The notes: generated by a model not told the origin, from the sequence alone. A stretch of 64,000 bases of DNA from Candidatus Amoebophilus asiaticus 5a2 (GCF_000020565.1 NC_010830.1:848001-912000); one strand, 5' to 3'; shown: positions 54,401 to 63,578, numbered from the stretch's first letter. A program made the numbers and translations.

Positions 54401-55620
54401 TTAAGGATTCTATAAATAAGGTAAATAATGCAATAGAGATTTTAAAAGGTAGTCCTGAGAAATTGAAATCATTAAATGATCACAAAGCAATAACTAAGGC
54501 TTTAATAGGTAAATATGATCCATCTAAAGATATAGATCAGCAAACTTTACAAGGGTTATACGAGTATTATCAAGATAAAAGTAGCCAAATTAAGGCCTTT
54601 TTAGAGAAACGTGCTACTACAAATCTTCCAGACACGCCATCTATTAGCCAAATGAGAGCGTTATATAATAGGATGGTGTCCGAACAGTCGAATATACAAA
54701 ATGCTGTGAGACAAACTTTTGGTGCTGGGTTTGAAAAAGTTAATGATGCTATTGATCAAGAGCAAAAAGAACTTAATCCAGCAACAGTAAAAAGGAAAAG
54801 CCAGAAACAAGTAATGATATTTCATAACAAGCTTGTAAAGCAAGCAAATATATTACATGAATGGAATGGTTTATTAAGGAAAAGCGAATTAGTGACGGAT
54901 CCAGTGGCCCTACAGAGAGCTATGGCAGCACGTTATCAAAAGTTAGCAGAAGTAAATAAAAACTTTGCCAAGCATATTTATGAAAAAAATAAGCCGGGTA
55001 ATGTTACGCTGGCTGCAGAATTAGGTGAGCTAATAGCAAGAGAGACGTTTGGTATGGCACAAAGGACAAAAAACCAAACAATAGAGAAAGTTGCTATAGA
55101 AACTGCTAAGGCTGCTGGAGAGACTATAGATACTGCTACGGCTGCTAAAGAGGCTACTGAAGATGCTATAGAAGCTTGGAAGTTATTTGAAAGGGCAAGA
55201 GGTGTAAGGAATATATCTTCTAAAAAGCCTGGTCAGTCTTTAGATATGAATAGTAATAATTTAAATACACTACCAACAGTATTACAAGGTATGAAAGCTC
55301 AGTTAGAAATCCTTAAAAGACATGAGCAGGAGCAGAAAAAAGAGAAAAAGAAAAGGGGTATGTTTGGGCAGTTCTTTAATAGATCTTCAAATAATAATAA
55401 GGTGAACAATAATGGGGAGGGCACGAAGGATAATATTGATGAAAAGGATACTGATAAAGAAGATACTATTGAAAAAGAAGATCATACCGAAGAAGAATAT
55501 ACTACTGAAGAAAATACTGCTGAAGAAGATACTACTGAAGAAGATACTACCGATAAAGGAGATACTACTGAAGAAGAAGATATGAATGGTGATGGGACTA
55601 ATGAGAAGCAGGAAAGTTAA
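51484..55620 (+). CDS. Giant surface lipoprotein with beta-rich repeats (1378 residues)
   Basis: The start is TTG 51484 or, more likely, the ATG at 51505 (MNFLKNSHRR). The signal peptide ends at a lipobox before Cys36 (SSKCGCG). Residues 45 to about 870 hold at least five beta-rich units of 130-180 residues, each ending in a strand with a Trp: GEVTWRKVDTAVNLLL, VIVSWEKGLVIEVK, VLAQWREYGVFIQ, TINWIDKGISVEL. They look like Ig-like domains. Residues 880-1290 are alpha-helical. The tail (1310-1378) is very acidic with repeats of EEDTTEED. A broken paralogue lies at 9943-13540. No family recognised. A role as surface adhesin or scaffold is inference from architecture. Confidence 0.8.
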   Translation: MINPNTIMNFLKNSHRRYLLIIHLLAILLILNSSKCGCGKEEGLKDDVFGNIIMHVPTDPLIGDVKTTEISFMLADNATIAPLENFTLQVVLQDTSGSISQISYKDSTGTLKETDKVDIPLKSLLEKEHLTTEEPSFTIPFTLVPHPTSKELTAEFKLLNKAESVSEGEVTWRKVDTAVNLLLSRTSAEKIKGDNKIISLKIENKEQEATEKGQLKLKITRTHGNKAFIKGSTQLKNTNVYTIDLPIIAPTNSLLYDLIMDPKEDLQATFSIQLQYKGKDIGTAVIVSWEKGLVIEVKHDRTTDNVKVFVTNTGTETAEKVKLTYDTKTANTTIGNTAKNEKILENLAPNERKEVSDLGKLNFGKDDAGKDNIAAACEFGISCASSCPINPVTTVVKKEVFTRLDIVLSPIVTYDSDKEQFNYTIENAGKDTAKGLQLKYKNISVSEEGKLATLDAKQENTIILGDLESGNKFEGVLAVDFKNAEVAKFNFELQYDNKPMAKLEREAQNKPLNLSLAIISPTRSNAEEYILYGAENELKLKIEQAHNSRTIDINHLALSIKVPAGDGTTVSHIVDGPAITELKGSDLGKIDDIITLYVNPKLEAKEANIRIELYYKGELVGAPVLAQWREYGVFIQSSGRLIGEQIGYFKIIGVSDLDRSAITVSLESEKGATFQFYDKMNGNTEATLADLAEYDTKVSASNRASSEPISFTINEKNGQKESAVKIVIRRKSKVIATHTINWIDKGISVELKTNTILEVEGRPITVNIKNTGDKALKLSEVKVRVKNTENLRFNIGKMAGTTIEGTLEDIIGIKELISKAQIKVYLQPNALLKDKIATGVTLTLFEEKNGKEKILEQRRVIYYIADFYNTQVPIRDMSSEGFSYISKQIVTNKENPGYLAYLLSSLKTGIEVSNKILEKYEQITDTHTEFNEPIRLIRDFMYDRIKKYTILTEETKKAIAELSEQDETIVQWIKDSINKVNNAIEILKGSPEKLKSLNDHKAITKALIGKYDPSKDIDQQTLQGLYEYYQDKSSQIKAFLEKRATTNLPDTPSISQMRALYNRMVSEQSNIQNAVRQTFGAGFEKVNDAIDQEQKELNPATVKRKSQKQVMIFHNKLVKQANILHEWNGLLRKSELVTDPVALQRAMAARYQKLAEVNKNFAKHIYEKNKPGNVTLAAELGELIARETFGMAQRTKNQTIEKVAIETAKAAGETIDTATAAKEATEDAIEAWKLFERARGVRNISSKKPGQSLDMNSNNLNTLPTVLQGMKAQLEILKRHEQEQKKEKKKRGMFGQFFNRSSNNNKVNNNGEGTKDNIDEKDTDKEDTIEKEDHTEEEYTTEENTAEEDTTEEDTTDKGDTTEEEDMNGDGTNEKQES
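55441..55613 (+). repeat. Degenerate Thr-Glu-Asp coding repeat at the end of the giant lipoprotein
   Basis: Short units of the form GAAGATACTACTGAAGAA recur with small changes and code for an acidic tail. It is a likely site of length variation between strains. Confidence 0.65.
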
Positions 55621-55708
55621 TAAGTAGTGTATAACAAATAAGTATTAATTAGTTGAGCACGTAGATTAATTGAAACTTATTACCTTATAGTTAATTTGAA
55701 ATACCTCT

Positions 55709-55758
55709 CAATACTGCTGGCTGGAAGCAGTATTGAACAGGCTTTAAAAAAGCCTGCT
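55709..55758 (+). terminator. Two adjacent hairpins, probable terminator of the giant lipoprotein gene
   Basis: CAATACTGC (55709-55717) pairs with GCAGTATTG (55727-55735). Directly after it CAGGCTTT pairs with AAAGCCTG within 55738-55756. The second hairpin has an A/T-rich loop and is followed by a T-containing stretch. They lie about 90 bp after the stop codon. Confidence 0.5.
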
Positions 55759-55871
55759 CCTGTTATAATAATCTAGGTGTATCAATAATTGAAATATAAG
55801 CCAAATTAGATATAAAAGGGGAAAAGAGTATGTTAGCTGTATACCAAACTAAAAATAGGAGGAATATATGT

Positions 55872-56608
55872 GACACTATACACTAACAGACCAACAATGG
55901 AAAAAAGATCAAAGACCTCTTGCCAGTACGAGCAGGCACAATAGGACTAATGGACAAAGATTATAGACTCTTTGTTGAAGCAGACTTATATCGTTATACC
56001 GTACTGGCATACCCTGACGTGATTTACCCAAACGTTTTGCAGACGTTAGGGTGGTCCATATCCGTCATGCTAGATGGAGTAAAAAAGTGTATGACAAAAA
56101 GTATTTGGAACACTTTCCCAAGCGAGCGATAATACTTATCATATGCTTGATACTACTATTATTAGTGCATATCAGTATAGTGGGGGCGCTAAAAAGAAGC
56201 CTTAACAAACAAGTAGTTGGGTAAGATTAAGCACAAAAATACATGTATTATGTGATGGAAAAGGAAGGCTATTGCCTTTCATCTACCAGGTGGAGAGGTA
56301 TATAATTTGCAAAGAGCCGATGCATTAAAATTCTCCTGCATTATTGGCTGATAAGGCTTATTATGCATAAAAGCGAGTTTTAGATAGGCTTAAGAAAGAG
56401 CAATTGCTTGGCAGTCATACCACCAAAAGCTAATCATAAAAATAAGCGAGCTTATGATAAAGAGCTCTATAAATGGCAGTATTTGATTGAGCATTACTTT
56501 GCTCACTCAAAGCAATATAGGGCCATAGCTACGCGCTATGATAAGCTAGCTGTCAACTTTTTAAGTGGTGTTTATGTAGCCGGTTCTTATTTATGGGCTA
56601 TTTATTGA
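55872..56608 (+). pseudogene. Decayed IS5-family transposase
   Basis: Blocks appear in order across frames: YTLTDQQWKK, PVRAGTIGLMDKDYRLFVEA (55920-56132 frame), MLDTTIIRAHQYSGGAKKK near 56150, a core block TKIHVLCDGKGRLLPFHLPG near 56235, and PPKANHKNKRAYDKELYKWQ to the end at 56608 with the HYFAHSKQYRAIATRYDK helix. At least four frameshifts or stops. It is a different lineage from the other IS5-type elements in the window. Terminal repeats were not identified. Confidence 0.8.
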
Positions 56609-56708
56609 TATGACCTAGCAAAGTTTATTAAATGATTTAAATGATTGACCCCAAATTTTTTGTAATTTGTTTCCTGATTTTGTTCAACTATTGATTCTAA
56701 AAAATAAA

Positions 56709-57398
56709 CTACCCACTTATTTCTTGTAGAACAGGTAAGGACTTAAGCATATCTAAAGTATCTATATGCAATTGAAAATACTTTACCATATTAGCTAGTA
56801 AATTCCTAATAGATGATCGATTAGGAATAACCATATCAGTGGTATGCTTGTTTAATAGAGCATCTAATAAAGCTATTTCATCGCCATTGAGCGTACTGTG
56901 AAATCCTGATTGTACTAATTGTTGATTAATTTCTGAGGCATTACTGAGTCCGAAACCTAAGTAACTACAAAGCTGTAGCATAAAATCTAAATAGAATAAC
57001 TCATATCTATCTGCTAAGCTATTTAGTTTGATTACTGCCTGTAATAGGAATTCAAATAGATTTTCGTTGTGTTCTTCTTCATAAAGTACTTTGTTAAGTA
57101 ACTCTGTTAAAAAGGTAGCAATGGTTGCTTTTTTCAAATCGCATAAAATATTGGTAATAGGCGTATGACATTTTACTTCTACAATACGCTGTAGCGTAAC
57201 ACTTTTCTTATGATACACTACCATATCTAGTGGCATAAATGGTTGAAAAAGTGCTATGCTATGTCTAGCCTTTAGCATCCTAACACTATTTACTACGTAA
57301 GATTGTTTACCAAAAAGTTCTGTAAAAATTCTAACAATAATAGAAGCTTCTCGGTATTTCATGTAATTTAAAACAATACCCCTGGTTGTATAGCGCAT
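56709..57398 (-). CDS. recO: DNA repair protein RecO
   Basis: 229 residues. The N-terminal OB-fold starts YTTRGIVLNYMKYREASIIV as in RecO proteins, and the helical C-terminal part follows (ATFLTELLNKVLYEEEHNEN, then FYLDFMLQLCSYLGFGLS). RecO loads RecA onto SSB-coated single-stranded DNA together with RecR. The C-terminal zinc cysteines of some RecO proteins are absent, which is usual in Bacteroidota. It stands alone. Confidence 0.9.
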   Translation of the reverse strand: MRYTTRGIVLNYMKYREASIIVRIFTELFGKQSYVVNSVRMLKARHSIALFQPFMPLDMVVYHKKSVTLQRIVEVKCHTPITNILCDLKKATIATFLTELLNKVLYEEEHNENLFEFLLQAVIKLNSLADRYELFYLDFMLQLCSYLGFGLSNASEINQQLVQSGFHSTLNGDEIALLDALLNKHTTDMVIPNRSSIRNLLANMVKYFQLHIDTLDMLKSLPVLQEISG

Positions 57399-58036
57399 AA
57401 TATTTGAACTAAATAGGATAAATATGCTATATTTTAAAATATTTTAGATCAAGCAAGCAGAAATAAAAAATATGAACATACCCAAAGCTATTGAGTAATT
57501 AGGTTATTTAGAGCTAAGATAATTTGCCAATATAACTTTATAGCATTTCTACTTTACGGATAATCTAAATTGATATAAAATTGTTTATTTATTCCCTAGC
57601 AAGCTAATATGTATTTTATTTAGTATAAATATTTATGGTTGGTCATAAAATAGATAACTCTTGTAGCAATACCCGGATAGTATATAATTTTATCTACATA
57701 TTAATATATAAAAATATATATCAATTAAATAAGAAAAAACGAGCATAGGGAAATACTGCAAAGGTTATTACATTTGTAAAAGTACAATTATCATAATTTT
57801 ATATAACCGAACATTTACCCACTTTAAAAGCTTTTTAATTGGTTGCCTTTAACATTATTAGAAAAATAATTAATGCATTCTTCAGGAACTGTGAGTGCTT
57901 CGGATATGCTTTATGGGTACGCAAAAACAAATTTACTTGTTAAATCTGCACACTTTGCTGAGCTTGTAAAGTACATAAATCTACTTAAAATTCTCTTTAA
58001 TTTTAAGTAGCCACAGTAATCTACGTTCTATAAAAC
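57399..58036. other. Intergenic region upstream of lgt
   Basis: 638 bp between divergent recO and lgt. A plus-strand 45-codon frame (57873-58010) starts MHSSGTVSASD and ends at TAG; I do not recognise it. Its end coincides with a perfect 12-bp stem (CTACTTAAAATT, 57981-57992, with its complement at 57999-58010, loop of six). The hairpin lies 26 bp before the lgt start and could act as attenuator or terminator. Confidence 0.4.
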
Positions 58037-59278
58037 ATGCTTATATTTGCCATATTTACTTATAAACACTATATGTTACACCCAGTTCCCATGCTATTAA
58101 ATTATATAATTTGGACTCCCGACCAAGTATTATTTGAATTAGGGTTTTTTAAAGTTAGGTGGTATAGCCTTATGATTATATCTGCCTTTTTAAGCGGTCG
58201 TATGCTACTTAGCTACTTTTTTAAAAAAGAAGGAAGACCTGTAGAAGATGTAGACAAGTTTAGTTTATATATATTAATCGCTTGCCTGGTAGGTGCACGT
58301 TTGGGAGAAGTTATATTCTATGACCCTATACGTTATTTAAAAAGCCCACTTGAGGCTATTTTCCCTATCGAACTTACTCCCAAATTTCAAATAGTGGGGT
58401 ATAAAGGACTTTCTTATCATGGAGCTTTAATAGGAGGTTTTGTAGGTGCATTTCTCTATGCTAATTATAATATTAACTTTAGCTTATATCCTTTTCGGCT
58501 TAAGCTTGTTAAGCAGAAGAAAATGGGGCAGTCTTTTTTATGGATTTTAACGCCACTAGCTTTTGGTGTCATGATGGGGTTTTTCGTAAGAATAGGAAAC
58601 TTTATTAATTCAGAGATTATTGGTACACCCACCCACAGTCAGTACGGTGTAATTTTTGCCAAGCATGTTGTAGAAGATTTATCTAACAGCTTGCCAGCTA
58701 TTCAATCTGTTAGGGTGCTAAAAAACAATACAGCAGAATATGATACTATAAAAGGTTATCCACCTATCATAGTGGAATGCACTTTTGCAGGTGTTGGTGT
58801 TGAAGAGGAAGCTATAAAACGATTTATTGAAAATAGGCTTAGAAGCTATTTGCGTGCTTCTCATGTAAAAGAGCATATATACGTTCCAAGTGATTCACCA
58901 TTGGATTATACAATAACTAGAAATAAAAAAAGTCAGTATATAGTAGATGTTAAAGCATTTGGCATACCCAGACATCCTGTACAGCTTTATGAAAGTTTTT
59001 CTTATCTGTTAACGCTTATTGTACTTTTTGCATGGTGGTACTATAAGGGAGCTACTATACGCGATGGTATGATTGCTGGGGTAGCTGCTACCATCTGTTA
59101 TAGTTTTAGATTCTTATTTGAGTTTTTTAAAGATCCTTTTAATGTGCTAATACCTGGTAAATACCCTATTACTATGGGGCATATGTTATCTTTGCTTACT
59201 GTGATGGCTGGTATAATTGTTCTTATAATTATTTACCGATTACCTAATAATAAAAAGCAAGTTAGAATAAATCAGTAA
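58037..59278 (+). CDS. lgt: Prolipoprotein diacylglyceryl transferase
   Basis: 413 residues; the start may be the ATG at 58073 (LHPVPMLLNYIIW), which fits homologues better. Multi-pass membrane protein. The conserved core is split by an insertion of about 110 residues (about 205-315) that is common in Bacteroidota Lgt. Key blocks: KVRWYSLMIISAFLSG, GLSYHGALIGG with the His, VRIGNFINSEIIGTPT near 190 and HPVQLYESFSYL near 325. It transfers diacylglycerol from phosphatidylglycerol to the lipobox Cys, so it makes possible all the lipoproteins encoded in this window. Confidence 0.92.
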   Translation: MLIFAIFTYKHYMLHPVPMLLNYIIWTPDQVLFELGFFKVRWYSLMIISAFLSGRMLLSYFFKKEGRPVEDVDKFSLYILIACLVGARLGEVIFYDPIRYLKSPLEAIFPIELTPKFQIVGYKGLSYHGALIGGFVGAFLYANYNINFSLYPFRLKLVKQKKMGQSFLWILTPLAFGVMMGFFVRIGNFINSEIIGTPTHSQYGVIFAKHVVEDLSNSLPAIQSVRVLKNNTAEYDTIKGYPPIIVECTFAGVGVEEEAIKRFIENRLRSYLRASHVKEHIYVPSDSPLDYTITRNKKSQYIVDVKAFGIPRHPVQLYESFSYLLTLIVLFAWWYYKGATIRDGMIAGVAATICYSFRFLFEFFKDPFNVLIPGKYPITMGHMLSLLTVMAGIIVLIIIYRLPNNKKQVRINQ

Positions 59279-59434
59279 TCATTAAGTAAGGCAATTTATA
59301 TTGTTGTTATTAATGTGTTATTATTTGTGGCTGAAGTAGCTCTTAAAAAACTGTAATGCCAATTAGGAGCTTTCAAGTATGTCATCCCTAGCTAGGATCA
59401 ATTTATACTGTATTAAATGTACTAATTAATTTAT

Positions 59435-60139
59435 ATGAAGTATAAAACTATACTGTGGCTTAACTTTGCTTCTCTTATTGAAGCCTTTATAATTAAGGTA
59501 TTGATAGATTATAAGATTGTAGTATGTAATTTTGGTGGGTTACATAATCTATACGATATGATAGCTATGGTAAGTGTTAAGAATATGCTTGTACTTGGGG
59601 GCTACCAAATGTATTTTTGGCCACAAAAAAACCATAAGCTACATAAAAAAATATATTTAGTTCCTACACTGCTAGATAAACGAATTCCTGCTATTCCTGA
59701 ATTATTCTGGATTTATTCTCCTTTATATTACGTGTTTTTTAGCTTAGCTATACTCTGTCTAAAAAATTATAATAGCTCAGCTCTGCATGCTTGGCTCATG
59801 CTGATGCATAGTAGTTTTTGGTTTGTTCACTTTCCTACAGGTATACGAAAAGAGTTCAGGGAAAAAGTGAGAGGTGTTCCAACAGATAAAGTTACCAAGT
59901 TTATTATGGATTTAGTACATGATCATGACACGGAAGATAATGCATGCCCTTCTATGCACTGTGCTTTTGCTGTATTTTTGGCATTCATTACTTATCCTTT
60001 TTATCCTACTTTATCCATAGCATTTCCTATTATCGTATCTTTATCATGCTTATTTACTAAGCAGCATTTGATAGTAGATATTGTCCCTGGATTTTTATTA
60101 GGAGCCTTACATGGTTTTATTAATATGAGCTTATCCTAA
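59435..60139 (+). CDS. PAP2-superfamily membrane phosphatase
   Basis: 234 residues, about six membrane helices. The three phosphatase motifs are recognisable: a weak KxxxxxxRP-type stretch near 139-148 (KEFREKVRGVP), PSMHCA at 172-177 with catalytic His175, and HLIVDIVPG at 211-219 with His211 and Asp215. The arrangement is like Aur1/Ipt1-type inositol phosphosphingolipid enzymes and lipid phosphate phosphatases. Substrate unknown. Single gene with its own spacing on both sides. Confidence 0.77.
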   Translation: MKYKTILWLNFASLIEAFIIKVLIDYKIVVCNFGGLHNLYDMIAMVSVKNMLVLGGYQMYFWPQKNHKLHKKIYLVPTLLDKRIPAIPELFWIYSPLYYVFFSLAILCLKNYNSSALHAWLMLMHSSFWFVHFPTGIRKEFREKVRGVPTDKVTKFIMDLVHDHDTEDNACPSMHCAFAVFLAFITYPFYPTLSIAFPIIVSLSCLFTKQHLIVDIVPGFLLGALHGFINMSLS

Positions 60140-60334
60140 CACCTGTATAAGAAGCAAACAGGATGTATTTTAAGGCTAAAACTAAAGTATACATCCTATA
60201 TTTTAAACTTATTGTTGTATATAGTAACACCAATTATTAATTGATTTTTCTCAGTAAACTCTTAAAAGTAGTAGCTATACTTTAATATTATAAGAGTTTA
60301 TGCTAAATTTACTGCATTAGTCGCTAACGTTGTG

Positions 60335-60342
60335 TATTTTTG
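60335..60342 (+). promoter_or_regulatory. Possible Bacteroidota -7 promoter element
   Basis: TATTTTTG matches the TAnnTTTG consensus of the Bacteroidota primary sigma factor and lies 34 bp before the start of the DUF177 gene, at the head of the rpmF-fabH-efp-accB cluster. No clear TTG element was found at the -33 distance, so the call is weak. Confidence 0.3.
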
Positions 60343-60375
60343 CATACTTAAGCTTAGAGAGGAGAGTATGATATC

Positions 60376-60807
60376 ATGATTAAGCTACATGAAATGGTCA
60401 TTCAGGTACCTAGAACTGATACTGGCAGTAGCCAGGAAGTATATCAACTGGATGATACTTTTTTTAAATTATTCGAAGGTAACCTCTTAGAAACAGGTAA
60501 GTTGAATGTCAATATAAAATTAGATAAAACGCCACGACATATTCAACTGCTTTTCTCTATTCAAGGTGAGATAGAATTAAGCTGTGATAGAACGTTAGAG
60601 CCGTTTAACTATCCTATTAATATTGAACGGGTAGTACACTTTAAAATAGGAGATGAAGATAAGGAATTAGATATGGACTTGTATATGATTGAGCGCCAAG
60701 CCTCTAGTATTCAAGTAGCCCAGCATATTTATGATTTTGTAAACTTGTCTATTCCTATGAAGCGACTTCATCCTCGCTTTGCTGATGAGGAGGAAGATAT
60801 AGATTAG
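60376..60807 (+). CDS. DUF177 (YceD) family protein
   Basis: 143 residues. A beta-rich domain with the conserved IELSCDRTLEPFNYPI near 77-92 and the acidic block FKIGDEDKELDMDLYMIE precede a C-terminal LSIPMKRLHP region, the usual YceD pattern. The cysteine pair of plant and E. coli members is reduced to one Cys. YceD relatives are linked to 23S rRNA maturation and almost always lie directly before rpmF, as here. A purine-rich AGAGAGGAGAG lies 6-10 bp upstream as a possible ribosome binding site. Confidence 0.85.
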   Translation: MIKLHEMVIQVPRTDTGSSQEVYQLDDTFFKLFEGNLLETGKLNVNIKLDKTPRHIQLLFSIQGEIELSCDRTLEPFNYPINIERVVHFKIGDEDKELDMDLYMIERQASSIQVAQHIYDFVNLSIPMKRLHPRFADEEEDID

Positions 60808-60869
60808 ATATATAGAAATAAAATAGTAAGTATAAATAGTAACCGTTAAATATAGTATTAAAACTCATT

Positions 60870-61058
60870 ATGCCACACCCCAAGCGAAGACAATCAAGAA
60901 CTAGAAGAGATAAAAGAAGAACGCATGATAAAGCGCCTATGCCTAACCTTGCAGTTTGTCCTACTACGGGAGAACTCCATCTTCCTCATAGGGCTTTCTG
61001 GTATGAAGACAAACTTTATTATAAAGGAAAAGTAGTTATGGAACGTAATGCTAGCTAG
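60870..61058 (+). CDS. rpmF: 50S ribosomal protein L32
   Basis: 62 residues, typical length. It starts [20 protein letters not shown] as in Bacteroidota L32 and continues [17 protein letters not shown]. The zinc cysteines of four-Cys L32 forms are reduced to one, the zinc-free type. It follows the DUF177 gene by 62 bp and precedes the DUF2608 gene by 9 bp, so all three are probably cotranscribed. Confidence 0.96.
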   Translation: MPHPKRRQSRTRRDKRRTHDKAPMPNLAVCPTTGELHLPHRAFWYEDKLYYKGKVVMERNAS

Positions 61059-61067
61059 TACTGGCTT

Positions 61068-61835
61068 ATGAGTGTGGTTAGCAAAAGTATTACAAGCATA
61101 GCTGAGATTCATCCATTTATTGTACAAGGAGCTATTGAGAAATCACAGCTCCTTGTTGTATTTGATATGGATCTTACCTTAACTATGCCTCCATTGCCAG
61201 CTTTGCTCTATCTAGCTAAACCCGAATATCGTACTAAGGTTCAAAGAATCTTATCCCCACTTACAGACACAGATCGGGCGAAAGTACTTACTCTAGGCTT
61301 ACAAATAAGTGAGCATCAGCTAATAGAGGAGATTACTCCGTCAATTATTGAAAGCATTCAAGCGCTACAAGTTAAAAGTATTGTTTTGACTGCTAGCTTA
61401 TCAGGTCAATTTAATAATAATGCGCCCCTTGAGTTACAAAGATTCCAAAAGCTAAAAGAATTAGGCATCGTTTTACAAAACATATCCTTACAAGAAAAGG
61501 TCATATTAACTGATCTGCCTTTTTGTGACCAAAATTACCCTACTTATTATAATGGCATATTATGCGTGAGGGGAGAGCCTAAAACTAATATCAAAGGGCC
61601 TACGCTTGTTTCTTTCCTTCATCATATCCATTTTTATCCTAAGCAAATAATCATGGTTGATGACAAAAGAGAACATCTGTCCTATGTACAACAGTCGCTT
61701 GCAGCATTAGAACCTACTATAGAATTTATCGGTTTTGAATATACTGGAGCGTATAAGCGTATACCCCCAGTTATTAATGAAGAGAGTTTTCTATCCTATT
61801 GGGAAGGATTAATTAAACAAGTATTAGACTCTTAA
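61068..61835 (+). CDS. DUF2608 HAD-like protein
   Basis: 255 residues. The HAD phosphatase motifs are visible: LLVVFDMDLTLTMP with both Asp residues (motif I), IVLTASLSG (motif II), and IIMVDDKREHL (motif IV). The overall pattern is that of DUF2608 proteins, known to me mainly from Legionella, chlamydiae and other host-associated bacteria. Substrate unknown. It occupies the place between rpmF and fabH where plsX is normally found in bacterial genomes. Lateral acquisition is possible. Confidence 0.75.
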   Translation: MSVVSKSITSIAEIHPFIVQGAIEKSQLLVVFDMDLTLTMPPLPALLYLAKPEYRTKVQRILSPLTDTDRAKVLTLGLQISEHQLIEEITPSIIESIQALQVKSIVLTASLSGQFNNNAPLELQRFQKLKELGIVLQNISLQEKVILTDLPFCDQNYPTYYNGILCVRGEPKTNIKGPTLVSFLHHIHFYPKQIIMVDDKREHLSYVQQSLAALEPTIEFIGFEYTGAYKRIPPVINEESFLSYWEGLIKQVLDS

Positions 61836-61960
61836 AACGTAATTGCTATATGGAAGTTAATTACAATGGTCTATTCATAAACATGATAATAAACTTTAGG
61901 AAAAAAGTATAAGGTAATGTTGATGTTGTAAATTAATTTTGAAATTTTAATAACTAGCCT

Positions 61961-62956
61961 ATGAGAACAGCTATACGTGCGTCTATTACAGGTGTACATG
62001 GTTATGTCCCTGAATACATACTTACCAATGAGAAGCTAGAAAAGATGGTTGATACCAATGATGAATGGATTACTACTAGAACAGGTATCAAAGAAAGACG
62101 TATATTAGAAGGCACTAATCAAGGTACTTCTGTATTGGGTATACCAGCCGTACGAGGGTTATTAGAAAAAACTAATACAGATCCGCGTGAAATAGATTTA
62201 CTTATCTGCGCTACTATTACCCCAGACATGATTACTCCAGCTACTGCCAATATTATTGCACATGCTGTAGGTGCTACCAATGCTTTTAGTTATGATTTAC
62301 AGGCTGCATGCTCTGGATTTTTATATGCACTAATTACTGGCGTACAATTTATTGAAACAGGCAAATATAAAAAGGTAGTGGTAGTAGGTGCTGATAAGAT
62401 GTCAAGTATTGTAAACTATGAAGATAGAAATTCTTGTATTCTTTTTGGAGATGGGGCAGGGGCAGTACTTCTAGAACCTAACAGCCAAGGATATGGTATT
62501 ATTGACAGCATATTGAAAGGGGATGGAAATGGTGAGCAATATTTACATCAAAAAGCAGGTGGGAGCCGTCGCCCTCCTTCTGCAGAAACTATTGCTGCTA
62601 AAGAACATTATGTATATCAAGAGGGGAGAGCTGTATATCGATTTGCAGTTGAGAAAATGGCCGAAGTAGTTCTAGAGATTATGAAGAAAAACAATTTACA
62701 TCATGAAGATATAAAATTCTTGGTACCTCATCAGGCCAATAAAAGGATTCTAGATGCAGTAGCACAACGCGCCGGCATTAAAGAAGAGCAAGTGATGATT
62801 ACTATACAAGAATTTGGTAATACCACAGGTGCTACTATTCCTCTTTGCTTATGGCGTTATGAAAGTCAGTTACAGCCTGGAGATAAATTAATTATTACTA
62901 CCTTTGGAGGAGGATTTACTTGGGGGGCTGCCTACCTTACATGGGCATATAAATAG
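61961..62956 (+). CDS. fabH: 3-oxoacyl-ACP synthase III
   Basis: 331 residues. The catalytic triad of FabH is complete: Cys117 in QAACSGFLYAL, His257 in FLVPHQANKRI and Asn287 in EFGNTTGAT. The N-terminal TNDEWITTRTGIKERRI block is also typical. FabH condenses acetyl-CoA with malonyl-ACP to start type II fatty acid synthesis. With accB downstream it forms a fatty-acid initiation cluster. The gap of 125 bp before it may hold its own promoter. Confidence 0.95.
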   Translation: MRTAIRASITGVHGYVPEYILTNEKLEKMVDTNDEWITTRTGIKERRILEGTNQGTSVLGIPAVRGLLEKTNTDPREIDLLICATITPDMITPATANIIAHAVGATNAFSYDLQAACSGFLYALITGVQFIETGKYKKVVVVGADKMSSIVNYEDRNSCILFGDGAGAVLLEPNSQGYGIIDSILKGDGNGEQYLHQKAGGSRRPPSAETIAAKEHYVYQEGRAVYRFAVEKMAEVVLEIMKKNNLHHEDIKFLVPHQANKRILDAVAQRAGIKEEQVMITIQEFGNTTGATIPLCLWRYESQLQPGDKLIITTFGGGFTWGAAYLTWAYK

Positions 62957-63005
62957 ATATAGGAGTTATTTAATAGCTTAAATATTATTCAGAAAACAAC
63001 AAACT

Positions 63006-63578
63006 ATGGCTACTACTAGTGATTTTCGAAATGGTTTATGTATTGAATTCAATAACGATCTGTATACAATTGTTGAATTCCAACACGTAAAACCTGGAAA
63101 AGGAGGTGCATTTGTACGAACAAAACTTAAAAGTTTAACAAATGGTAAAGTAATTGATAATACGTTTAATTCAGGTGTAAAAATAACTACAGCTCGTATA
63201 GAACGTAAAACTTATCAATTTTTATATAAAGATGGTGCAGGTTACCATCTCATGGATAATAATACCTTTGAACAATTAGATTTAGATGAAAAGGCTATTC
63301 AAAACCCATTATTAATAAAAGAAGGTCAAGAATTAGATGTTTTATTTCATCAAGAAACAGGTAATTTTATTGGTTGTGAGCTACCACCTTTTGTAGAGCT
63401 TAAAGTAACCTATACAGAGCCTGGGTTAAAAGGAGATACAGCTACTAGAGCACTTAAACCTGCTACTTTAGAAACTGGATTGCAGATTCAAGTACCTTTA
63501 TTTATTGATAATGATGAAATTATTAAAATAGATACAAGAACTATTGCTTACGTAGAACGTGTAAAAACTGATATATGA
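63006..63578 (+). CDS. efp: Elongation factor P
   Basis: 190 residues, three beta-barrel domains. The domain I loop that reaches the peptidyl-transferase centre reads KPGKGGAFVR with Lys32 at the tip, the position that is modified in many bacteria. Domain III ends in the conserved VPLFIDNDEIIKIDTRT and AYVERV. EF-P relieves stalling at proline runs. No epmA or epmB modification gene is seen nearby. The stop codon overlaps the accB start (ATGA). Confidence 0.96.
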   Translation: MATTSDFRNGLCIEFNNDLYTIVEFQHVKPGKGGAFVRTKLKSLTNGKVIDNTFNSGVKITTARIERKTYQFLYKDGAGYHLMDNNTFEQLDLDEKAIQNPLLIKEGQELDVLFHQETGNFIGCELPPFVELKVTYTEPGLKGDTATRALKPATLETGLQIQVPLFIDNDEIIKIDTRTIAYVERVKTDI

